This document shows, one piece after another, positions 30,083 to 37,194 of a stretch of 45,397 bases of DNA. The number at the start of each line of letters is the position of its first letter. Within the stretch, counting starts at the first letter, position 1. This DNA is from a bacterium (lineage in GTDB: Bacteria; Verrucomicrobiota; Verrucomicrobiia; Limisphaerales; UBA8199). The stretch spans positions 1 to 45,397 of the forward strand of contig JAJYHY010000017.1 in NCBI GenBank assembly GCA_021784555.1, given 5' to 3'. A program made the position numbers and the translations under genes. A model generated the notes under the pieces. It was not told where the DNA came from. It made no database searches and saw nothing but the letters and a program-made list of their open reading frames with translations.

Positions 30083-31276
30083 TTAGCGATAGTAGCCCCA
30101 CCCAAACCGGCTGGTAAACGGCCAATAGACAAAGAAGGATCTTCCGATGACGTAGGAGGCAGGCAACGGGCCCCAAAAACGGGAGTCGAGGCTCTCGAGT
30201 GTGTTATCGCCCATAACCAGGAGGCTATTCCTCGGGACAGGCATGCCCGCTGGGTGTCCCTCGGAGTAGTGCGCCTCGGGCGAAGGGGCAGGCACGTAAC
30301 CCGAATACTGGTTGAGGCGTGGAGCGCTCTTCGGATCGAAGCCAAGCATCCTCTCAAAGTGCGGCGTCGATGCATCCAGGCGCCGGCCATTGACGAACAG
30401 ATGGCGGTCGGCTCCGACGCGGACCGTTTCCCCGCCCAGGCCAACCAGGCGCTTGATGTAAAACTGGTCGTCGGGAATGTTGAAAAACGCCCGTTCCTCT
30501 TCTGGAATGCCTTTGGTCTCGAACACAATGATCTCCCCGCGCTTCGGGGGACGGAAGTTGAAGCTCACCCGGTCCACAAAGAGGTGGTCGCCCGCGCTCA
30601 CCTTGAGTTTGACGATGGCTTGCCCGGCGTGGAACATCTGCCCGATTTGCAAGTCGGCGCGCTTCGTAAGGGTGCCCAGCGGTGGCTCCCCGAAATCGGG
30701 CGGGAACCACATCGTGTAAGCGCGCCCGCCCACGTAGAGCGTTTGCTTGAGGTTAAAAATAAAGAGACGCAACGGCTTTCCCACCGCCTCCAATTCGCCG
30801 CCGCTCTTGGCGGTGACGTGAATGTAGGAAGTGCCCTGGAACCATTCCCGCACCCGCTCCCAGCCGCTCGGGATCTTCACCTCCGGATGCTGCAGCAAGT
30901 TCACCGAGGTCACGCCAAAGAGGGTGGGCTGCATCGAACCGGTCGGGATCTTGAAGGGGCACAGGAAGAAGGTGCGGATGCCCATGGCCACCGCCAAGGC
31001 CACGAGGAGGACTTCAACGTTCTCGCGCCAGCCGGGATTTGGATAGGGGATGAGCGACTTGTTGGCCGCAAGCTCGAGGGTCTGCATCTCCTTGCGCAGG
31101 TCGGGCTTTGGGAGGTTGTTCTTGATGGCAGCCCGGAGGCGGGCAATCGCTTCCTGAATACCGGCGATGGCCTCGGGAGAAAGGATGTCCCGTTGATGGC
31201 TGAGCAGTTTGCGGACGTGCTTGGCCATGGCCGTGGCCTCGCGAACCGTGCGAGAGAGAAACCAGCGTATCATCAT
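30083..31276 (-). CDS. lepB: Signal peptidase I, long paralogue (second of the tandem pair)
   Basis: The 397-residue protein is about twice the usual core. It has a conserved N-terminal helical region of about 80 residues (TAMAKHVRKLL, AIAGIQEAIARLRAAI), one membrane helix (VEVLLVALAVAMGIRTFFL, about 88-105) and the catalytic Ser114 in PTGSMQPTLFG. An extra domain of about 110 residues follows (GWERVREWFQGTSYIHVTAK ... KQTLYVGGRAYTMWFPPDF), then the RGEIIVF strand, the catalytic Lys275 in FYIKRLVGLGGE and the box MGDNTLESLDSRFWGP. The ATG at 31276 follows the stop of the first tandem copy by two bases. It is highly similar to that copy throughout but differs at FFLCPF versus FFLQPF. Confidence 0.93.
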   Translation of the reverse strand: MMIRWFLSRTVREATAMAKHVRKLLSHQRDILSPEAIAGIQEAIARLRAAIKNNLPKPDLRKEMQTLELAANKSLIPYPNPGWRENVEVLLVALAVAMGIRTFFLCPFKIPTGSMQPTLFGVTSVNLLQHPEVKIPSGWERVREWFQGTSYIHVTAKSGGELEAVGKPLRLFIFNLKQTLYVGGRAYTMWFPPDFGEPPLGTLTKRADLQIGQMFHAGQAIVKLKVSAGDHLFVDRVSFNFRPPKRGEIIVFETKGIPEEERAFFNIPDDQFYIKRLVGLGGETVRVGADRHLFVNGRRLDASTPHFERMLGFDPKSAPRLNQYSGYVPAPSPEAHYSEGHPAGMPVPRNSLLVMGDNTLESLDSRFWGPLPASYVIGRSFFVYWPFTSRFGWGYYR

Positions 31277-31278
31277 CT

Positions 31279-32469
31279 TCAGCGATGATAGCCCCACCCA
31301 AACCGGCTTGTCAGCGGCCAATAAACAAAAAACGATTTCCCAATGACGTACTGCGAGGGGAACGGCCCCCACGCCCGCGAATCCAGGCTGTCCATCGTGT
31401 TGTCGCCCATGACCAGGAAATCGCCCTTGGGAACCACCACGCCACCCGGATGCTCGTAAAAGTAAGGAGCCAGGTAAGTAGGCTGCTTTACATAGCCTGA
31501 ATAATGATTGACTTTTGCGGGAACGTCGGGGTTGAAGCCCAGCACCTTTTCAAAATGCGGCGTTGAGGCGTCCAGGCGCTGGCCATTCACAATGAGATGG
31601 CGGTCATTGCCGATCTGGATTCTGTCGCCGCCAAGACCCACCAGGCGCTTGATGTAAAACTCGTCCGCCGGGATATTGAACCGCTCCCGTTCCTCTTCGG
31701 GAATGCCCTTGGTCTCGAACACAATGATCTCCCCGCGCTTGGGAGTGCGGAAGTTATAGCTCACGCGGTCCACAAAGAGGTGGTCGCCCGCGCTCACCTC
31801 GAGTTTGACGATGTCTTGCCCGGCGTGGAACATCTCCCCGATTTGCAGATTGGCGCGGGCCATAAGGGTGCCTCGCGGCGGCGCCCCAAAATCGGGCGGA
31901 AACCAAATCGTATAGGCGTGTCCCCCCACATAGACGGTTTGCTTAAGATTAAAGATAAAAAGCCGGAGTGGCCGCCCTACCGCCTCCAATTCGCCGTCGC
32001 TCTTGGCGGTGATGTGAATGTAGGAGGTGCCCTGGAACCATTCATGCACCCGCTCCCAACCGGACGGGATCTTCATCTCCGGACGCTGCAGCAAGTTCAC
32101 CGAGGTCACGCCAAAGAGGGTGGGCTGCATCGAGCCAGTCGGGATCTTGAACGGCTGCAGGAAAAAGGTGCGGATGCCCATGGCCACCGCCAAGGCCACC
32201 AGCAGGACTTCAACGTTCTCACGCCAGCCGGGGTTCGGATAGGGGATGAGCCATTTGTTGGCCGCAATCTCGATGTTCTGCATCTCCTCGCGCAAGCCGG
32301 CCTTAGAGGCTTTGTTCTTGATGGCGGCCCGGAGGCTGGCAATCGCTTCCTGAATGCCGGCGATGGCCTCCGGGGAGAGGATGTCCCGTTGATGGTTGAG
32401 CAGTTTGCGGACGTGCTTGGCCATAGCCGTGGCCTCGCGAACCGTCCGGGAGAGAAACCAACGTATCAT
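31279..32469 (-). CDS. lepB: Signal peptidase I, long paralogue (first of the tandem pair)
   Basis: The 396-residue protein has the same layout as the copy downstream: N-terminal helical region, one membrane helix, the catalytic Ser in FKIPTGSMQPTLFG, the long extra domain after it, and Lys in FYIKRLVGLGGDRI, with MGDNTMDSLDSRAWGP near the end. The start at 32469 is 11 bases after the lepA stop, so lepA, this gene and its duplicate form one operon. The lepA-lepB linkage is conserved in many bacteria. The two copies are very similar by eye along their whole length, with the main differences in the C-terminal third (LNQYSGYVPAPSPEAHY versus VNHYSGYVKQPTYLAPY). Confidence 0.94.
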   Translation of the reverse strand: MIRWFLSRTVREATAMAKHVRKLLNHQRDILSPEAIAGIQEAIASLRAAIKNKASKAGLREEMQNIEIAANKWLIPYPNPGWRENVEVLLVALAVAMGIRTFFLQPFKIPTGSMQPTLFGVTSVNLLQRPEMKIPSGWERVHEWFQGTSYIHITAKSDGELEAVGRPLRLFIFNLKQTVYVGGHAYTIWFPPDFGAPPRGTLMARANLQIGEMFHAGQDIVKLEVSAGDHLFVDRVSYNFRTPKRGEIIVFETKGIPEEERERFNIPADEFYIKRLVGLGGDRIQIGNDRHLIVNGQRLDASTPHFEKVLGFNPDVPAKVNHYSGYVKQPTYLAPYFYEHPGGVVVPKGDFLVMGDNTMDSLDSRAWGPFPSQYVIGKSFFVYWPLTSRFGWGYHR

Positions 32470-32480
32470 ATAATATTGAA

Positions 32481-34271
32481 TCAAGCCTTCAGGACCTCGA
32501 TGAAGGCCTCCTGCGGGATGTTTACCGAGCCGAAAGCTTTCATCCGCTTCTTGCCTTCCTTTTGTTTTTCGAGCAGTTTGCGTTTGCGGCTGATGTCGCC
32601 GCCATAGCATTTGGCGGTAACGTCCTTGCGGAGCGCGCTCACCGTTTCACGGGCAATGATCTTGCCGCCAATAGCCGCCTGAATGGCCACCGCATATTGC
32701 TGGCGAGGGATGACCTCCTTGAGTTTGGCCGCCAGCGCCCGTCCTCGGCCCTCGGCCTTGTCCCGATGCACGATGCATGAAAAGGCATCGACCGATTCGC
32801 CATTGACCAGCATATCGAGTTTTACCATGTCCGATTCCTGGTAACCGGCGTGTTCATAGTCCATGGAACCATAGCCGTGGGTCAGGCTCTTGATGCGGTC
32901 GTGGAAATCGATCAGGATCTCGTTCAGCGGCAGCCGGCAGGTGAGCATCACCCGGCGTGAATCCAGGGTTTCGGTATTTGAGAGAATCCCCCGCTTCTCC
33001 GAGCTCAACGCCATCATCTCGCCGATATACTCGTTGGGGCAGATAATGAAGGCTTTGACTATCGGCTCTTCGATCACCTCAATGTAATTCGGTTCCGGCA
33101 GGAAGGTGGGATTATCGACATCCTTTACCGTGCCATCGGTCATCTTGACCCGGTAAATGACGCTCGGATAGGTCGCGATGATGTCCATGTTGTACTCGCG
33201 CCGCAACCGCTCCTGCACAATCTCCAGGTGCAGCAGGCCCAGAAAACCGCACCGGAAGCCGAACCCCAGCGCCACCGAGGTCTCTGCCTGATAGACGAAG
33301 GCCGAGTCATTCAACTGCAGTTTGGCAAGGTTGGCCTTCAGGTGCTCATAATCGGCGGTGTTGATCGGATAGATCCCGCTGAAGACCATGGGATGAATCT
33401 CCTTGAATCCGTGCAAGGCGGGCGCCGGGTGACGCGCGTCGGTGATGGTCTCACCCATCTTCACTTCCGCCGGAGTCTTTATGTTGGCCGTGATATAGCC
33501 GGTTTCGCCCGTCTCCAGCTTCTCCCGAACGTAGGGCTTGGGATTGAAACTGCCGACCTCCTTTACCTCGACATTCTTATTCGAGTGCAGGAGCTTGACC
33601 TGCATCCCGGGTCTGAGTTCGCCCGCGAACACCCGCACATGCACCACCACCCCTTTGAACGTGTCAAAATAGGAATCGAAGACCAGGGCCTGGAGCGCGC
33701 CTGACATACGCGTTTTGGGAGCCGGGATACGCTCCACGATAGCCTTAAGGATCTCGTCGATGCCGATTCCTTCCTTGGCGCTGGCAAGAATCGCCGACTC
33801 GCCTGGAATGGCCAGAATGTCCTCCAACTGCTGTTTGGTCTGCGGGACATTGGCGTGCGGCAGGTCAATCTTGTTGATGACCGGAATGATCTCCAGGTTC
33901 TGCCTCATCGCCAGATGCACGTTGGCGACCGTCTGGGCCTCGACCCCTTGCGCGGCGTCGACGATGAGGAGGGCGCCCTCGCAAGCGCTCAGGCTCCTGG
34001 AGACTTCGTAAGAGAAATCAACGTGTCCAGGTGTATCGATAAGGTTCAGTTCGTAGGTCTGGCCATCCTCCGCCTGGTAGAGCATGGTCACCGGGTGCGC
34101 CTTGATGGTAATGCCCCGTTCCCGCTCCAGGTCCATTGAGTCGAGCAACTGATCTTCCATCTCCCGCGGCGCAATCGTGCCGGTGCGCTGCAGGAGGCGA
34201 TCCGAAAGCGTCGTCTTCCCATGGTCGATATGGGCAATGATGCTGAAATTTCTTATATGTTCTGCGTCCAT
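32481..34271 (-). CDS. lepA: Elongation factor 4 (LepA)
   Basis: LepA is a ribosome-associated GTPase that back-translocates or rescues stalled ribosomes and aids assembly. The 596-residue protein has the G domain (G1 [16 protein letters not shown]3 [14 protein letters not shown]4 NKIDLP), domains II and III, and the LepA-specific C-terminal domain ending [10 protein letters not shown]. It lacks the EF-G domain IV and has LepA's usual length. It starts [16 protein letters not shown] at 34271. Two signal peptidase I genes follow in the same operon. Hairpin family A (copy 2) lies about 55 bases upstream of the start. Confidence 0.97.
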   Translation of the reverse strand: MDAEHIRNFSIIAHIDHGKTTLSDRLLQRTGTIAPREMEDQLLDSMDLERERGITIKAHPVTMLYQAEDGQTYELNLIDTPGHVDFSYEVSRSLSACEGALLIVDAAQGVEAQTVANVHLAMRQNLEIIPVINKIDLPHANVPQTKQQLEDILAIPGESAILASAKEGIGIDEILKAIVERIPAPKTRMSGALQALVFDSYFDTFKGVVVHVRVFAGELRPGMQVKLLHSNKNVEVKEVGSFNPKPYVREKLETGETGYITANIKTPAEVKMGETITDARHPAPALHGFKEIHPMVFSGIYPINTADYEHLKANLAKLQLNDSAFVYQAETSVALGFGFRCGFLGLLHLEIVQERLRREYNMDIIATYPSVIYRVKMTDGTVKDVDNPTFLPEPNYIEVIEEPIVKAFIICPNEYIGEMMALSSEKRGILSNTETLDSRRVMLTCRLPLNEILIDFHDRIKSLTHGYGSMDYEHAGYQESDMVKLDMLVNGESVDAFSCIVHRDKAEGRGRALAAKLKEVIPRQQYAVAIQAAIGGKIIARETVSALRKDVTAKCYGGDISRKRKLLEKQKEGKKRMKAFGSVNIPQEAFIEVLKA

Positions 34272-34326
34272 CGTGCAAACCGCGGCACTCCCTGAGATGC
34301 TGATGCAAGGCCAATCCAGGCATGCA

Positions 34327-34405
34327 GCGTCGGGGTCAGTCCTGCATTTTTTCCGCCATTTCCTCTTCCATTACCGCGGAAAAAGTGAGGACTGACGCCG
34401 ACGCC
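34327..34405. repeat. Palindromic repeat family A, copy 2
   Basis: Left arm 34327 onward (GCGTCGGGGTCAGTCC) and right arm up to 34405 (GAGGACTGACGCCGACGCC) form an almost perfect 30-base stem around the ATTTCCTCTTCCATTACC loop. The same loop and stem logic appear in the diverged copy at 1963-2045. It sits in the 303-base spacer between lepA and the small exported protein gene; the rest of that spacer (to 34574) shows no recognised gene or family. Confidence 0.75.
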
Positions 34406-34574
34406 AGCCTCGCAAGTGTGCAAGTGCTTTGCGGGTTTCTCGCGGCAAAGCGGGGCGCCTCCAGGAGGGCGCATCCCGCCATCCTGGCCCGTCAGCCTTC
34501 CCTCAGGCGCCGCGAAAAGATACCGGAATTCTGGCCAAAGGAAAGGGAATTTGGACCGGCAACAAAGCCATTCA

Positions 34575-35039
34575 CTACCAAAGAAACGATTGCTCGTGGG
34601 CCAGGATTTCATCCCCTTGCCATAACGTGACGCGCCACGCTGTCTCTCGCCCAAAGGTCTTGAAATCCTTGCCGCTCAACTTCATTGCCGTCCAGCGGCT
34701 GAACCAATGGGTGCGCTTAACCTTCTGCTCCATCACGAGCAGCTTTGGCAATTGCCCCTCGGCCATGCCACGCAACTCGACGCGCAACTTGAGCGGGGCG
34801 GCGGGCTGGCCCTTGGTCTTCCACTGGATTTCGAAGAGCATACCTGCCTGCAACTTCGGGTGCGCAAGCAGAAATGCCTGGTAGGCGTCGCGCTCGTAAA
34901 GGCTGGGGGCCAGCATCTGGCGCCCCTGGCGGTCCAGGAAAAGCGGCAGCACCTTGATGATCCGGCCGGTGGCGGCGTGCGCGCAGGCGGCAGTCAGGAG
35001 CAGGCTCGCCGCCATGAACAAAAATGAGAATCGACGCAT
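34575..35039 (-). CDS. Small exported protein of unknown function
   Basis: The 154-residue protein begins at ATG 35039 with a signal peptide (MRRFSFLFMAASLLLTAACA). The mature part reads LPLFLDRQGRQMLAPSLYER, then DAYQAFLLAHPKLQAG, then a beta-rich region (MLFEIQWKTK, KLRVELRGM, ETAWRVTLWQGDEILA). This pattern is one I have met as a conserved hypothetical in Verrucomicrobia. The family has no known function. The frame can be read from 35132, but the signal peptide at 35039 marks the start. It is divergent from the PEBP gene. Confidence 0.75.
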   Translation of the reverse strand: MRRFSFLFMAASLLLTAACAHAATGRIIKVLPLFLDRQGRQMLAPSLYERDAYQAFLLAHPKLQAGMLFEIQWKTKGQPAAPLKLRVELRGMAEGQLPKLLVMEQKVKRTHWFSRWTAMKLSGKDFKTFGRETAWRVTLWQGDEILAHEQSFLW

Positions 35040-35130
35040 CCGCGAACTTAGGCAACTCGGCCGGATTCTGGCAACACGCAATTGCTGTTTTTCGGTTGTG
35101 CCAGGGGGGGCGCCGGAGTAAGGTTGGGCC

Positions 35131-35706
35131 ATGAAACTCCGGGGTCGTGGTTGGAACGGTTTAGCCGCGATAGCGACTTATGCTTTGCTGTCCGGCGTGA
35201 TGGCGGCATGCTCGGCTGCCGCCGACAAAAACGGAAAGGTTAAGACCATGGAACTGACCAGCAGCGCATTCAAAGAGGGAGAGACAATTCCCGCCAAATA
35301 CACTTGTGACGCACGGGATGTGTCGCCGCCCCTGGCCTGGCAGGGCACTCCTTCAAACGCCAAGAGCCTGGCCCTTATTGCCGAGGACCCTGACGCCCCT
35401 TCCGGCACTTGGGTCCACTGGGTCCTCTATGACCTCCCCGCGACTGTCACCGAACTGCCTGAAGACGTGGCCAAGACCCAGCATATTCCCCAGGGTGCCA
35501 CCCAGGGGCTGAACGATTTCAAGCATCTCGGTTATGGCGGCCCCTGTCCGCCGCGGGGCAGGCCTCATCGCTACTTCTTCAAGATCTACGCACTCGACAC
35601 GCTCCTGGATCTGAAGCCCGGAGCCACAAAGAGAGAAGTGGAGCGCGCGATGGCTAATCATGTCCTTGCCCAAGGCCAGTTGATGGGCCAGTACGGACGC
35701 AAATAG
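35131..35706 (+). CDS. YbhB/YbcL family (PEBP-like) exported protein
   Basis: The 191-residue protein has an N-terminal hydrophobic run that could be a lipoprotein or signal peptide (ALLSGVMAACSAAADK; the lipobox is poor). A phosphatidylethanolamine-binding-like fold follows: FKEGETIPAKYTCDARDVSP, LALIAEDPDAPSGTWVHW, PQGATQGLNDFKHLGYGGP and CPPRGRPHRYFFKIYALDT, all family hallmarks. E. coli YbhB/YbcL are cytoplasmic or periplasmic with no defined ligand. An AAGG ribosome-binding site precedes the ATG. The Gfo/Idh/MocA gene follows after only ten bases and is probably co-transcribed. Confidence 0.93.
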   Translation: MKLRGRGWNGLAAIATYALLSGVMAACSAAADKNGKVKTMELTSSAFKEGETIPAKYTCDARDVSPPLAWQGTPSNAKSLALIAEDPDAPSGTWVHWVLYDLPATVTELPEDVAKTQHIPQGATQGLNDFKHLGYGGPCPPRGRPHRYFFKIYALDTLLDLKPGATKREVERAMANHVLAQGQLMGQYGRK

Positions 35707-35716
35707 ACGCTATTTT

Positions 35717-36997
35717 ATGAAACGACTGACCCGACGACAATTCCTGCGCGCCGGCGCCGCCAGCGTGGCTTTACCATGTATCATTCCCGCATCCGTCTTG
35801 GGCGCCAACGCCCCCAGCAGGCAAATCACCGTGGGATTCATCGGCGTGGGCGAACATGGCACCGGCTGGAACCTGGTGGCTTACCTCAAGCTTCCGGCAT
35901 CCAGGGTGGTCACGGTTTGCGACGTTGATAGCTACCGCATGCGCAAGGCCAAGGCCATGGTCGATGCCGCCTACGACAACCAGGATTGCGGCATGACCAA
36001 GGATTTCCGCGACATCATTGCACGCAAAGACATCGACGCGGTGATGATCTCGACTCCGGACCATTGGCACACGCTCATCAGTGTCATGGCGGCGCGCGCC
36101 GGCAAAGACGTTCAGTGCGAGAAGCCAACGCTGACCATTGATGAAGGCAAGTTCCTGGTTAAGGTCATTCGCCGGCACAAGACCGTCTTCCAGACAAGCA
36201 CCGAAGACCGTTCCGTTCCCGAATACCACCGCATCGCGGAACTGGTCCGCAACGGACGGATTGGCAGGCTTCAGCGCATCGAGGTCATTTTGCCCAAACA
36301 ACCCACTGTCCCAGGCAACCCGACGCCGCAGCCCGTGCCGAAGTACCTGGACTACGAGATGTGGCTCGGTCCGGCCCCTTACGCGCCCTACACCAAGGAT
36401 CGACTCCCGTTCAACTTCCGTTGGATCTGGGATTATGCGGGCGGGATTATCACCGATTGGGGCGCCCACCTGTTCGACACCGCGCAGTGGGGGAACAACA
36501 CCGAGCATAGCGGCCCAATCGAGGTCGATGGCAAAGGAACGCTTTGGACAGGCGGCCTTTACAACACGCCCAAGGATTACGATGTCACCTACAAATACGC
36601 CAACGGGGTCGTGATGACCTGCAAGCCCGGCAATCCCAGCATCAAGTTCATCGGAACGGAGGGCTGGGTCGGCAACACCGGCTGGCGCGGGCCGGTGCAG
36701 GCGAGTTCAAAGCCAATCCTCAATTCAGTTATCGGCCCGGATGAGATCCATCTCTATACGAATCCTAAAGGCGAGCACGACGATTTTCTCAAGTGTGTCA
36801 AAAGCCGCAAAGACCCTTATTTCCCGGTCGATATCGGCCATCGCGTCTCCACGGTCTGCCACCTAGCCAACATCTCCATTCGGCTTGGGCGCAAACTCCG
36901 GTGGGACCCTCAGGCCGAACGATTCGAAAACGATGACGCCGCCAACGCCATGTGCTCCCGCCCAATGCGCCCACCCTGGGCCTTGAGCGAGTCGTAA
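35717..36997 (+). CDS. Tat-exported Gfo/Idh/MocA family oxidoreductase
   Basis: The 426-residue protein has a twin-arginine signal (MKRLTRRQFLRAGAASVALP, then SVLG), so it is folded before export. A Rossmann domain follows (VGFIGVGEHGTGWN, DVDSYRMRKAK), then the STPDHWHT turn and the catalytic-lysine region CEKPTLTIDEGKF; the C-terminal domain is a substrate-binding sandwich (DYEMWLGPAPYAPY, FRWIWDYAGGIITDWGAHLF). Such enzymes oxidise or reduce sugar-like substrates with NAD(P); Tat-exported members carry the cofactor into the periplasm. In this genus-level context they often work with DUF1080 hydrolases (one is at 6.5 kb), but the actual substrate is not known. Confidence 0.93.
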   Translation: MKRLTRRQFLRAGAASVALPCIIPASVLGANAPSRQITVGFIGVGEHGTGWNLVAYLKLPASRVVTVCDVDSYRMRKAKAMVDAAYDNQDCGMTKDFRDIIARKDIDAVMISTPDHWHTLISVMAARAGKDVQCEKPTLTIDEGKFLVKVIRRHKTVFQTSTEDRSVPEYHRIAELVRNGRIGRLQRIEVILPKQPTVPGNPTPQPVPKYLDYEMWLGPAPYAPYTKDRLPFNFRWIWDYAGGIITDWGAHLFDTAQWGNNTEHSGPIEVDGKGTLWTGGLYNTPKDYDVTYKYANGVVMTCKPGNPSIKFIGTEGWVGNTGWRGPVQASSKPILNSVIGPDEIHLYTNPKGEHDDFLKCVKSRKDPYFPVDIGHRVSTVCHLANISIRLGRKLRWDPQAERFENDDAANAMCSRPMRPPWALSES

Positions 36998-37194
36998 CGA
37001 GCGCCTTTACTCCCGCGCACATTGCGTATCGTGAATCGCCTCGAATGGGGCCAGCCCGCATTGCTCTTGCGTGAGACCCGGCGGCTCAGCTCCTGGGCAA
37101 ATCCATAACGAAAGTATGGACGAGGATTTGCGGCGAGGCATGGCAGGTGGACTTCGGCATTGTCTTGGATGCGGCATTTTGTTAAACCTCGCTC

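Noticed and set aside
29152..30117. A 321-codon plus-strand frame opposite the CYTH-kinase gene
   Set aside because: It ends in the spacer repeat (NRKSQIANLKSQI) and has no recognisable domain; the minus-strand CYTH-kinase frame is clearly the coding one.
30254..32607. Long plus-strand frames opposite the two lepB genes
   Set aside because: They are near-identical because they mirror duplicated genes, not because they are genes; no start signals or family motifs.
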